From assembly GCA_900551245.1 (NCBI GenBank), contig URVC01000003.1:1-64000 (forward strand): a stretch of DNA of 64,000 nucleotides. Reading direction: 5' to 3'. The stretch comes from an uncultured bacterium. Its GTDB lineage: Bacteria > Verrucomicrobiota > Lentisphaeria > Victivallales > Victivallaceae. Positions 1-8,066 of this stretch are shown one piece after another. The position numbers and the translations under genes are program-made. The notes under the pieces were generated by a model. The model worked only from the letters and a program-made list of their open reading frames with translations, searched no databases and was not told the origin of the DNA. Each line of letters starts with the position of its first letter. Position 1 is the first letter of the stretch.

Positions 1-49
1 TAGCCCAAGATTCATCCGATATATCATGTCGTTCGTATGCATTCGCCAT
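1..49 (-). CDS. IS5-family transposase, N-terminal fragment (runs off the window)
   Basis: The minus strand starts with ATG at 49-47 and reads MANAYERHDISDESWA before leaving the window. This resembles the N-terminus of IS5-family (DDE) transposases, whose DUF4096-like helical segment commonly begins with a D-[IL]-[ST]-D-x-x-W pattern. A purine-rich GTAGGGAAA sits directly upstream as a possible ribosome binding site. Only 16 residues are visible, so the catalytic DDE residues cannot be checked. The 3' end is cut by the window edge, not by mutation. Confidence 0.6.
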   Translation of the reverse strand, partial: MANAYERHDISDESWA

Positions 50-110
50 TTTCCCTACATCCTTTTTTGACGTTTGCATAATATAGCACAAATCTATTGA
101 CGACACAACC
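1..110 (-). mobile_element. Terminal part of an IS5-like insertion element
   Basis: The leftmost bases hold the start of a transposase on the minus strand, followed by a short non-coding end. The element probably ends near 110: the open frame of an AraC regulator begins immediately afterwards without its own start, and a CTAG lies at 110-113. Some IS5-family groups insert at CTAG or TNA targets. The terminal inverted repeat cannot be confirmed because the other end lies outside the window. Confidence 0.55.
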
Positions 111-649
111 TAGTGCCGGTCACGCATGTGCCGGACTACGACCATGAGCTCTATTTAAACCTGATCCTGCGGCTCTACTATGAATGTACCAAAAAGCGAC
201 TGGGCCACAAGGTCATGGTGCCGACAATGTTTGTTGAACTTCTGGTCTATCTTGCCCGCGGTTACAATCAGAATCTCGAACCCGGCGCCGCCTGGCGTCT
301 CGAAGCACCCGCCGCATATCTGGCTCGACACTTTGATGCACCGCTCGATCTGCCGATGCTGGCGAAACTGGCCGGCATGTCGGAGCGAAATCTTTTCCGC
401 CATTTCAAGCAGCAGTTCGGCATGTCTCCCCGGCGCTATCTCGAACGATTGCGGATTCAGAATGCGATGCGCCTGCTGCGCAACAGCGACTGCGGCCGGG
501 AGGAAATCGCTATGCAGTGCGGCTTCTGCGACGGAAACCATCTCTCCCGCGTCTTTCAGAAAGTGACAGGATGCAGCTGCCTGCATTTCCGCCGCCGGGC
601 CAGAGAAACGAAGCCCGACAGCGATGATTGTGCTTCTTCCCGCAATTGA
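111..649 (+). pseudogene. AraC-family regulator, 5'-truncated by the adjacent insertion element
   Basis: The reading frame ends with a complete AraC/XylS DNA-binding domain of two helix-turn-helix units: a first HTH near LDLPMLAKLAGMSERNLFRHF, and a second around EIAMQCGFCDGNHLSRVFQK. Only about 75 residues precede it, although AraC regulators usually carry about 150-170 residues of sensor domain. The frame stays open back to 101 but contains no ATG; a GTG at 113 could be read as a start but has no Shine-Dalgarno sequence. The IS5-like end abuts the 5' side. The simplest reading is loss of the sensor domain and promoter by insertion. It lies just upstream of, and in the same direction as, the 945-11044 operon and may once have regulated it. 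Confidence 0.7.
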
Positions 650-944
650 TCCGGACAACGTCGAAATCGCTTTCTTCAAATCAGAAAATAGATATATTTG
701 TCTTTTTTATACTTATTTTTGGCAATTTTATTAATTCTATATGTCTTTTTTGATGTTATATTAGACATTGAAAAGCCATTGCGGGAGCATATGGCGAGGA
801 ACTCAATTCTGCTCAAACAGGGGGAAGAGCGAAGAAGGACGTTTTTGCAGGAAGACCATCGGTTCGGGAGTCCAGCCCGTAAGAGGGACGCTGTCGATGA
901 GAAAGAAAATTTCTTCGTATTTCATTTCAGGAGGGATTGTCGTC
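650..944 (+). promoter_or_regulatory. AT-rich upstream region of the first pseudopilin operon
   Basis: This non-coding stretch is markedly AT-rich between 680 and 775. A TATATT at 757-762 is the best -10 candidate, but no good -35 lies 16-18 bp before it, so no promoter is called firmly. From 780 to 944 the sequence is more GC-rich and would form a long 5' leader. In-frame ATG codons at 768 and 897 would extend the pilin gene upstream but give non-pilin-like sequence. Confidence 0.3.
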
Positions 945-1613
945 ATGAAAAGCTCGGATCAAGTGAGTCTCTTTCCTGCCCGGCCGCGACAAGTTTTTAC
1001 GCTGATCGAACTTCTGATCGTAATTGCGATCATTGCGATTTTGGCGGCGATGCTGCTCCCCGCACTCAACAAAGCCCGGGAATCGGGGAAACGCGCCTCC
1101 TGTGCCTCCAATGTCAAGCAGTTGTGCACGATGGTTTTTCTCTATACCGGTTCCAATGAGGATTACCTGCCTGTCCGGGACATCTGGTACCAAGCTCTCC
1201 TGGACAACAAGAAAGACGTTGAGAAGAATCTGCCGAAAATCTTTTTCTGTCCGGCGCAGCAGAATCCCCCACTTGATTATCAGACAATGCATTATGGGAT
1301 CAATGAAAACATCACCTCCAAGGAGTTGGTGCCGCACCGGATCTCCCAGTGCAAACGGCCTTCCCAGATCATTCAACTGGCGGACGGTGACGGTGACGGC
1401 GACGGCGATTATGTGATCAATGCCGCCTATTGGATCATCGGCAGTTTTCACAGCGGTCCGACCCCCATCGGCTATCTTGATGGTCACGTTTTCTCACAAC
1501 TGCGCACCCTGGTAAGCAGAATGAATGCAATGCCGGGTACCATGTCGGCCGTCGGCTCATGGACCACGGAATTGAGCCGGATATGGGGGAAAGACAACTG
1601 GTTTATGAAATAA
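945..1613 (+). CDS. Prepilin-type pseudopilin with H-x9-DG motif (locus 1)
   Basis: A 222-residue protein. A short basic leader is followed by the type IV prepilin N-terminal segment FTLIELLIVIAIIAIL, with Glu at mature position 5 and a single membrane-spanning helix. Near the C-terminus HSGPTPIGYLDG fits the H-x9-DG signature of the large Lentisphaerae/Planctomycetes pseudopilin group. The residue before the helix is Val, not the usual Gly of a prepilin peptidase site. The start at 945 is chosen for AGGAGG at 929-934; in-frame ATGs at 768 and 897 are alternatives. Residues 147-155 form a DG repeat encoded by a six-base microsatellite. It is the first gene before a GH operon. A role as a minor pseudopilin of a type II-like system is inferred. 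Confidence 0.8.
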   Translation: MKSSDQVSLFPARPRQVFTLIELLIVIAIIAILAAMLLPALNKARESGKRASCASNVKQLCTMVFLYTGSNEDYLPVRDIWYQALLDNKKDVEKNLPKIFFCPAQQNPPLDYQTMHYGINENITSKELVPHRISQCKRPSQIIQLADGDGDGDGDYVINAAYWIIGSFHSGPTPIGYLDGHVFSQLRTLVSRMNAMPGTMSAVGSWTTELSRIWGKDNWFMK

Positions 1614-1713
1614 TTTCCGCCGGAATTTGGCTTGCATCCGTACGTCAGGAGGCCATGATCTCCATGGATTTTTTCAGCTTTTTCACTCGCCATCAATCAG
1701 AAAGGAATTGAAC

Positions 1714-2322
1714 ATGAAGAAAATGTGCAAAAAACTGTTCTGCGCCGGCATCTTCGCTCTGACCTCTGCGCTTCCGGCGGCAACTCCCATCGAAAATGAC
1801 TTTTCCGTGAATGCCGCGACCAAGGGCATGACGCTCGGGAAAAATGCCGCAATTGCCGATGGAGTTCTGGATCTGAAAGGGTGGCCGGTCGCCCGCTGGG
1901 ATCTCTCCTCCTTCCGCGGGCCGGTGAGAATCCAGTTCCGCCTCTCCCCGCAACAGGCGCTTCACGAGAAGAATTTTCATTACGGGTTCAATCTGGTTGC
2001 GGAGGATGGCCGAAACGCTCTGTTCTACGCCGCCCGCAACCGCATTGACGCGCAGCTCACTTCACCGAAGGCGGAGGGCGGAAAAGTTTTGAGCAAGGCG
2101 TGGATCAACCCGAAAATGGAAACCGGCATCCAGGACCGGAAATGGAGTCAATTTGACATTACGGTCACGGAACAGGAGGTTCAGGTCCGCATCGACGGCG
2201 CACTCTGCATGACCGCCCGGTTTGCCCTTCTGCCGTTGAAGGAGTTCAATTTTCACAGCTACAACTATCATCTTCAAGTCGATGACCTGAAGATCGAAGC
2301 TGTCGGGGATGGGCAGAAATGA
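1714..2322 (+). CDS. Secreted LamG-like (concanavalin A-fold) protein
   Basis: A 202-residue protein with a clear signal peptide (basic MKKMCKK, hydrophobic core, Ala-rich end) and one predicted beta-sandwich domain. Its sequence closely matches residues 30-195 of the next, giant protein: both contain LKGWPVARWDL, ALHEKNFHYGFNL and FHSYN blocks. The stop overlaps the next start (ATGA at 2319-2322), so the two are co-translated. It is probably a stand-alone carbohydrate-binding copy of the neighbour's N-terminal module. The start is set by AAAGGAATTG upstream of 1714; upstream in-frame sequence is not signal-like. No catalytic residues are recognised. Confidence 0.7.
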   Translation: MKKMCKKLFCAGIFALTSALPAATPIENDFSVNAATKGMTLGKNAAIADGVLDLKGWPVARWDLSSFRGPVRIQFRLSPQQALHEKNFHYGFNLVAEDGRNALFYAARNRIDAQLTSPKAEGGKVLSKAWINPKMETGIQDRKWSQFDITVTEQEVQVRIDGALCMTARFALLPLKEFNFHSYNYHLQVDDLKIEAVGDGQK

Positions 2323-5300
2323 ATCTCAGCAGAACAATCCTGCTTCTTCTGCTCCTTGCCGGAGCGGGCAGAGGGTTGGCTGTCGAGCCGGTCATTCAGG
2401 ACTTTTCCTCCTCCGGGGACGCCGGGCAGATCGGCCGGAATGCGGAGATCAAGGACGGGGTGCTGAAGTTGAAAGGGTGGCCGGTCGCCCGCTGGGATCT
2501 CACCCCGTTCAACGGCCCGGTCCATATTCGTTTCCGTCTGAAACCGCTGCGGGCGCTCCATGAAAAGAATTTTCACTACGGCTTCAATTTGTACAGCCGG
2601 ACCGGCACCCGTGCGCTGTTTTATGCCGCCAACGGCAGGATTGACGCCCATCTGCTCAAGCAGGAGGGCGATTCCGAACGACGTATCGCCGCGGCCTGGA
2701 TCCCGACCGGGATGAAGACCGGAATCCAGAACGGGCAGTGGGCGGAATTTGATATTTCCGTCGGCCGCGAAGTGGTCTCTGTCATGATCAACGGCACCCG
2801 CTGTCTTACAGCAAGATTTCCCATGATTCCGCTTGCCGCGTTCAGTTTTCACAGCTACAACCACGAACTTGAAGTGGATGATCTCCTCATCGAGCCGGTG
2901 GTTGAGAAAGAGGCCGCAGTTGCGCTTGAACCGCTCTTTGCCGCAGATTTCAACCGGAATCTCGACGCCGTCACTCTCCGGGGAACGGTATCTCCCGTCC
3001 GGAAAGGCCGGGCGGAACCGGTACAGGATGCGGATGGCGGCGCGGTGCGGCTTACCGGCAGCACGCTGAATTATCCGTTCCAGGCGGAACTCTCCCCGCG
3101 TCAGGGGGCGATTCAGTTTCGCGTTCGCAGCGTTGACGGCCGCGGCGGCGAAATCCTGCGCCTCTCGGATGGGGCTGGCGACCGCGTCCGCTTTTCGCTT
3201 CGACAGAACTCTCTCTCGGCGGTCATCGCACAGAAGAGAGACCCGCACGGACTTCTGTTTCAACGCGCCGTTCCCGGAGACGGCGGCGACTGGGTTCTGA
3301 TCACGCTGGTGTGGAAGCCGGACCAGACCACCAGACTCTTTGTCAACGCGCTGCCGTATGTCGTGGATTTCAAACCGGGGCAGCGCGCACCGGATATGGT
3401 CGACCCGGCCTTTGACGGTATAAAACAGCTGATCCTGGGAGGGGAAGGCGACCTCGTCATCGATGACGTCAGGCTCTGGCGGCGATCGCTCTCCAACCGG
3501 GAGGTCTATGAAACCTATCGCAAAACCATGCCGCTGGACATGGTGATGGAGGAGACCTTGTTTGACGAGACCCGGGATGCCGAACCGGTGGTCCGGGTCG
3601 CGCCCGGAGGATTTTTCACCCGACCGCTCCCGGTGGCGGCTCCAGCATCGATTCCCGCAGAGGCGGAGTTTCAGCTTACCCTCCTGCGAAACGGGGACTC
3701 CCGCCCCCTGTGCGAAACGACCATACGCAAAATGATTGAAAAGCCCGAAGAGATCCGGTTGGCTCCGATTCGGCTCCCGTTCGGAAGTTACACGTTAATC
3801 TGCAATATTCTGCGCGACGGCACCCGCCATCGTAAATCCTTTCCCATCCTCTCTGCCCGGGCACCGGCAGCGCGGAGAATGGCCGAAGCCGCCGATGTTT
3901 CCGCCGGGAAACTGCTGTTTGAAAAAAACTTGACCTCCGCGGCCGATCCGGCGGTCTTCAGCGAAGGGGCAACGCATGCCGGAGGCGGCGGCCGCTATCT
4001 GGAGGCCGGTTCCGGCAAGGGAGACCGCTTCTGTTTCGAAATTTCCTTCCCGCGGGAACAGTTGGGGAAACCGGTGCTGCTCGACATCACCTGGCCTGAC
4101 GACAAGCCGCGCTCCATGGGATTCTACATGTACGGCAACGGCATCTGGGCCAACCGGGACCGGCTGCAGAGCGGCGTCCAGGCGGGCCGGGAATATCCGG
4201 AGAGCGGTGAGTTGCAGACGACGCGGCACCTCTTCTACCCCGGCGTGGAAACCTATCTCTTCGAGGCGCGCACCATGGCAAAAGAGATGCCGGCTGCCGT
4301 GGCGAAGGTACGCGTCTACGCGCTGGCGGAAGAGGAACTACCCCGGCTGGCTCTCCGGGAACCGGAGGGACTGCCCGGGCGGAAATTCGGTTTCGTGGAC
4401 GAAGATCAGACCTTCAACAACAATCTCGGAATCGACCGGGCCAATCGACGTTCGCCCCGGTATCGGGAGTGGCAGACACACTACAACTCGATGACCGCCT
4501 TTGTGCTGGATGAGACCATCCGCTATTTCGATTATGTCGGAATGAACCGCTTCTACTGCCCCTACTGGCGGTATGCGAGCGGCTCCGCCAACGTCGAAGG
4601 ACACACCGGCAACGGACTTTTCCCGTTCCGCCAGGGCGATATGCCCTATATTCTGAAGCGATTTGCCGATGCAGGGATGGAATTCATTACCGCGCTTCAA
4701 TACAGCACGCTGCCGGAAGGAGCGAATGCCACGAAGATCGACCGGGATTTCCGAAAAGAGGGCATTCTTCTTGAAAATCGATATGGCGAACTCTCCAATG
4801 AGAACGGTCTGGGACGTTTTACCGTCGACCCCTCTGCGCCGGAGACCCTTTCGCTCCTGGGACGCCACCTCTTCGATACCGTCGAATACTTCCGTCGCTA
4901 TCCCTCCTACGGCGGCCTCTTCTGGTGGGGAGGGCTGGAAGGCTGGCCCAATCTGAACGAAGGGTATGGCGCAGCCACCGCCCGCCGCTTCACCCGCGAC
5001 ACCGGGATCGCTCTCCCGGAAGCGCCGGCGGACCGCTACCGGCAGCTCACGGGTCCCCTCCGCCGGGAGTGGATCAACTGGCGGGCCAGCGTGACGGAAC
5101 AGTTCATCCGCGCCGTCAGAAAAGGGTTGACCGCCGCCGGCGGGAACGTACCTCTGCTGCTGCAGGTGCCGCTCGAACCTGCAGCGCGGGAGGAGCATGG
5201 GCTGGATCTCGAGGCGATCGCCCGGATTCCCGACATTCAACTGATGATTCGCCGCTCGCCTACCAGATACCGGCACGGTTTTCACTGGGGGACGGAGGAG

Positions 5301-6620
5301 CTGCCGGACAACGAGCAGATGTACCGCTACGACGACCCGGCGCTGGTCAAGCTGCGCCGGAGCGGGAAACTGCACGGAGTATTCGCGTTTTACACCTATT
5401 TTGAGACCTACGTCTCTCCCGTCGCCGCCATGGCGAAGCGATACCCGACCGTTTTTGAAGATGCCGATGTGAAGCCGCACGGGCGCTGGTTCCTGCGCGA
5501 ATTCGCCTTCGATGTCGGCGCCATGGACGCGCTGGAAATCGTCTCCGGCGGCCAGGTGCTCAGTCCGGTGGGCCGGGAGGCGGAGGTGCGCGAATTCGCC
5601 CGTGCCTACCGGGCGCTTCCCGCGATGAAATTTCACGATGTGCCGGGGCTGACCGATCCGGTTGTCGCACGGTTTCTGACGACGAAAAACGGCACCTATT
5701 TCTACTGTGTGAACATGTTCCATGAACCGGTCGCGGTGGAACTTGACGCAGGGAGAGAGTTTACGAAAACCGATCTCTCCACCGGGGATCGTTCGTCCGG
5801 CTGCAAAATCGAACTCAAGCCTTTTGAACTTCGTTCGTTTCTGGTACCGGAGGAAAAACTGCAGTTCCGCAAAATCACGCTGATTTCCGTCGGGCCCCGC
5901 GCGGAGAAGATCTATGCGCAACGGCTGAAAATTCTCCGGCAGACGGTGGCGAAACTGCGCGCCCGCGTTCTCGATACCGGCCGGGAACAGCGCATCATCG
6001 AGCAGATCAGCCGGCACATGAAGCGCAACGAGTGGTGCGAAGTCTGGCGACTCGCCTTTTCCCGGGCGATGAACCAGCTGCTGCACAATGTTTCGGAGGT
6101 GGAACACCTTGTCAGCCGGGAACGGATGCTTAAGGCCAACCGGATCGCAATCAATTGCGGCGGCACAATCTATGTGCCCGGGCGCAACGGAGATGTGTTT
6201 TTCCCGGACCAGCCTTTCGACGGGAAGTTCGGCTGGATCGGGCGCCGTTCCGCCGTCATCCGGGCAGTCAACAAGCCGCTCGAATTTCATCGTCTGTACG
6301 AGAGCGAGGCGTACGATGTGGATGGCTACCGCTTCCGGCTGCCACCGGGCAGCTACCGGCTGCGGCTCTATATGAAGTGCGGCTTTCCCAAGGATTCCAA
6401 ACCGGATTACTTCGTCTTTGACATCCTCGGCAACGGCAGGATGCTGGCGAAGAATTTCGACCTCTTCGTTGCCTGCAAAGAGGATTTCGACCAGGCGACG
6501 GTGCTGGAATACCCTGTCCGGATCGAGGCGGACGGCTCCTTCGAGCTGACGTTCCGGACCGACGGAAAACACTATCCTTCGGCCCGTTTGATCAATGGAT
6601 TGGAGATTTTTCCTGAATGA
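2319..6620 (+). CDS. Giant secreted LamG-LamG-glycoside hydrolase-like protein
   Basis: A 1433-residue exported protein. A signal peptide (about 1-22) is followed by a LamG-like module paralogous to the preceding gene (about 30-195), then a second LamG-like module (about 205-410, containing GDLVIDDVRLWRRSLSNREV, a typical LamG end). A beta-rich segment follows, then a region from about 690 to 1060 that reads as a TIM-barrel hydrolase (WWGGLEGW near 868, and repeated beta-alpha pattern), and finally C-terminal beta domains. No known GH family signature was recognised, so substrate and catalytic acids are unknown. The stop overlaps the start of the CBM9-HAD gene at 6617-6620. The surrounding operon suggests degradation of a complex polysaccharide or glycoconjugate outside the cytoplasm. 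Confidence 0.65.
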   Translation: MNLSRTILLLLLLAGAGRGLAVEPVIQDFSSSGDAGQIGRNAEIKDGVLKLKGWPVARWDLTPFNGPVHIRFRLKPLRALHEKNFHYGFNLYSRTGTRALFYAANGRIDAHLLKQEGDSERRIAAAWIPTGMKTGIQNGQWAEFDISVGREVVSVMINGTRCLTARFPMIPLAAFSFHSYNHELEVDDLLIEPVVEKEAAVALEPLFAADFNRNLDAVTLRGTVSPVRKGRAEPVQDADGGAVRLTGSTLNYPFQAELSPRQGAIQFRVRSVDGRGGEILRLSDGAGDRVRFSLRQNSLSAVIAQKRDPHGLLFQRAVPGDGGDWVLITLVWKPDQTTRLFVNALPYVVDFKPGQRAPDMVDPAFDGIKQLILGGEGDLVIDDVRLWRRSLSNREVYETYRKTMPLDMVMEETLFDETRDAEPVVRVAPGGFFTRPLPVAAPASIPAEAEFQLTLLRNGDSRPLCETTIRKMIEKPEEIRLAPIRLPFGSYTLICNILRDGTRHRKSFPILSARAPAARRMAEAADVSAGKLLFEKNLTSAADPAVFSEGATHAGGGGRYLEAGSGKGDRFCFEISFPREQLGKPVLLDITWPDDKPRSMGFYMYGNGIWANRDRLQSGVQAGREYPESGELQTTRHLFYPGVETYLFEARTMAKEMPAAVAKVRVYALAEEELPRLALREPEGLPGRKFGFVDEDQTFNNNLGIDRANRRSPRYREWQTHYNSMTAFVLDETIRYFDYVGMNRFYCPYWRYASGSANVEGHTGNGLFPFRQGDMPYILKRFADAGMEFITALQYSTLPEGANATKIDRDFRKEGILLENRYGELSNENGLGRFTVDPSAPETLSLLGRHLFDTVEYFRRYPSYGGLFWWGGLEGWPNLNEGYGAATARRFTRDTGIALPEAPADRYRQLTGPLRREWINWRASVTEQFIRAVRKGLTAAGGNVPLLLQVPLEPAAREEHGLDLEAIARIPDIQLMIRRSPTRYRHGFHWGTEELPDNEQMYRYDDPALVKLRRSGKLHGVFAFYTYFETYVSPVAAMAKRYPTVFEDADVKPHGRWFLREFAFDVGAMDALEIVSGGQVLSPVGREAEVREFARAYRALPAMKFHDVPGLTDPVVARFLTTKNGTYFYCVNMFHEPVAVELDAGREFTKTDLSTGDRSSGCKIELKPFELRSFLVPEEKLQFRKITLISVGPRAEKIYAQRLKILRQTVAKLRARVLDTGREQRIIEQISRHMKRNEWCEVWRLAFSRAMNQLLHNVSEVEHLVSRERMLKANRIAINCGGTIYVPGRNGDVFFPDQPFDGKFGWIGRRSAVIRAVNKPLEFHRLYESEAYDVDGYRFRLPPGSYRLRLYMKCGFPKDSKPDYFVFDILGNGRMLAKNFDLFVACKEDFDQATVLEYPVRIEADGSFELTFRTDGKHYPSARLINGLEIFPE

Positions 6621-8047
6621 ACCTTCAGAGCGAGTGTATTGTTATGGCAATGGCTGTGTGGCTGGCGGGGGGAATTCATGCGGCGGATTCCGGGTTGACT
6701 GCCTGGCGGACCTCCGCCGCCCCCACCCTGGAGAGTCCCGGATGGCAGAGTGTGCGATCTGAAACGCTTCAACCCGTCGATACCGAGGGATTCTGGTCGC
6801 CGTTTGAGCGGCGCAGCGGAATGACCGGGAAGGTGCTGGAACCGGGCCGGGTTCAGCTGATGTGGAGCCCGGATGCGCTCTACGTCCGCTGCCGGCTGAC
6901 CGATTCTGACCTGGTGGCCTCTCCCCAAAATCGGGACCAGAGCGCCATTTATATGGCGGCAGATGCGGTGGAACTGTTTCTCAAATGCGACGATTCTCCC
7001 TGCTACTGGGAGTTTCACGGTTCCATCGACGGGAAAAAGAGCGGCTGGCGGTATTCGTCGCGCGGTCGTCTGGGGTTGCCCGGTACGGATGTGCGTTCCG
7101 CAGTGACGGTGACGGTTCAGGAGGAGGGCACGCGAAACCGCCTGGAGGACCGGGATGCAAGCTGGCAGATCCTTTTCCGCATTGACGCCGCGGAGCTCAG
7201 AAACGGCTCCGGCGGCCCGTGGCCGGGAGGGCGGCAGTGGCGGATGCAACTGGTTCGATACAACTATTCCCAATACCTCCCCTGCCGGGAGGTCTCGGTC
7301 TTTCCGAAAATGCGGGAGTTCAATCCGCACCTGACGGAAGATTACGCGGTGATCCATTTTCTCGGAGAATCCGCGGAGAAGGCGGATCTCTCCGCGGACA
7401 GCCGGCTCATCTTCGCCGACTGCGCTGTCGTGCTGTTTGATATCGACAACACCATCACTTTTTACAGGAATAAGGACTTCCCGACTCTGCACGGAAATTT
7501 TCTCTTCCCGATCATTCGCGATCTCATGGTGGAACGCGGCTGGCGGAAGGAGAGTGCGGAGGAAGCAATCCTGGCGCTTACCAGACGCATCCCCCACTGG
7601 GATTATCCCGATTTCTTTGCGGCATTTGATCTTCCGCCCCGGGAGGCGTTCCGCCGCTGCCGGGAATGGCATGAGAAGTATATCGGGGTCAATCAGGACG
7701 CTTTGACGTTGATCGACACCCTGCGCCGGCAGGGGAAACGTCTGGCAATCGCCAGCAACAATCCCTACACCGGCTGTCTGTGGAAATTGCAGCAGGCGGG
7801 GCTGGCGGATGAAAACGGCTCCTCCGTCTTCTGCAAAATTTTCAGCACCGATGTCGTGCGCGGCTGCAAGGGAGAGCCGGCAGTGTGGCCGAACATTCTG
7901 GCGCGTCTGCCGTACCTCCCGGAAAAGATCGGGATGGTGGGCGACAATCCGCTTGAGGACTCCGATTTGCCGCGAAAGTACGGCATAAAAGCAATCTATC
8001 TCTTTGAGCGCAATCAGCCCCGGATGGAGTTCGGTGCGATTCACTGA
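6617..8047 (+). CDS. Secreted CBM9-like domain fused to a HAD-superfamily hydrolase
   Basis: A 476-residue protein. Residues 1-22 look like a signal peptide. Residues about 30-255 resemble a family 9 carbohydrate-binding (DOMON-like) domain, with LMWSPDALYVRCRLTD and AVELFLKCDD blocks. Residues about 268-470 form a HAD hydrolase: motif I FDIDNT (DxDxT, intact), motif II in IASNN, motif III Lys in CKGEP, and motif IV MVGDNPLEDSD. All four HAD motifs are kept, so it should be active as a phosphatase or related enzyme. HAD enzymes normally work in the cytoplasm, so export together with a sugar-binding domain is unusual. The frame is continuous with no visible frameshift at the junction. ATGA overlap with the preceding gene indicates coupling. 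The substrate could be a phosphorylated glycan, which is inference. Confidence 0.7.
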   Translation: MNLQSECIVMAMAVWLAGGIHAADSGLTAWRTSAAPTLESPGWQSVRSETLQPVDTEGFWSPFERRSGMTGKVLEPGRVQLMWSPDALYVRCRLTDSDLVASPQNRDQSAIYMAADAVELFLKCDDSPCYWEFHGSIDGKKSGWRYSSRGRLGLPGTDVRSAVTVTVQEEGTRNRLEDRDASWQILFRIDAAELRNGSGGPWPGGRQWRMQLVRYNYSQYLPCREVSVFPKMREFNPHLTEDYAVIHFLGESAEKADLSADSRLIFADCAVVLFDIDNTITFYRNKDFPTLHGNFLFPIIRDLMVERGWRKESAEEAILALTRRIPHWDYPDFFAAFDLPPREAFRRCREWHEKYIGVNQDALTLIDTLRRQGKRLAIASNNPYTGCLWKLQQAGLADENGSSVFCKIFSTDVVRGCKGEPAVWPNILARLPYLPEKIGMVGDNPLEDSDLPRKYGIKAIYLFERNQPRMEFGAIH

Positions 8048-8066
8048 CAGAGGGAAAAGGAGTTTT

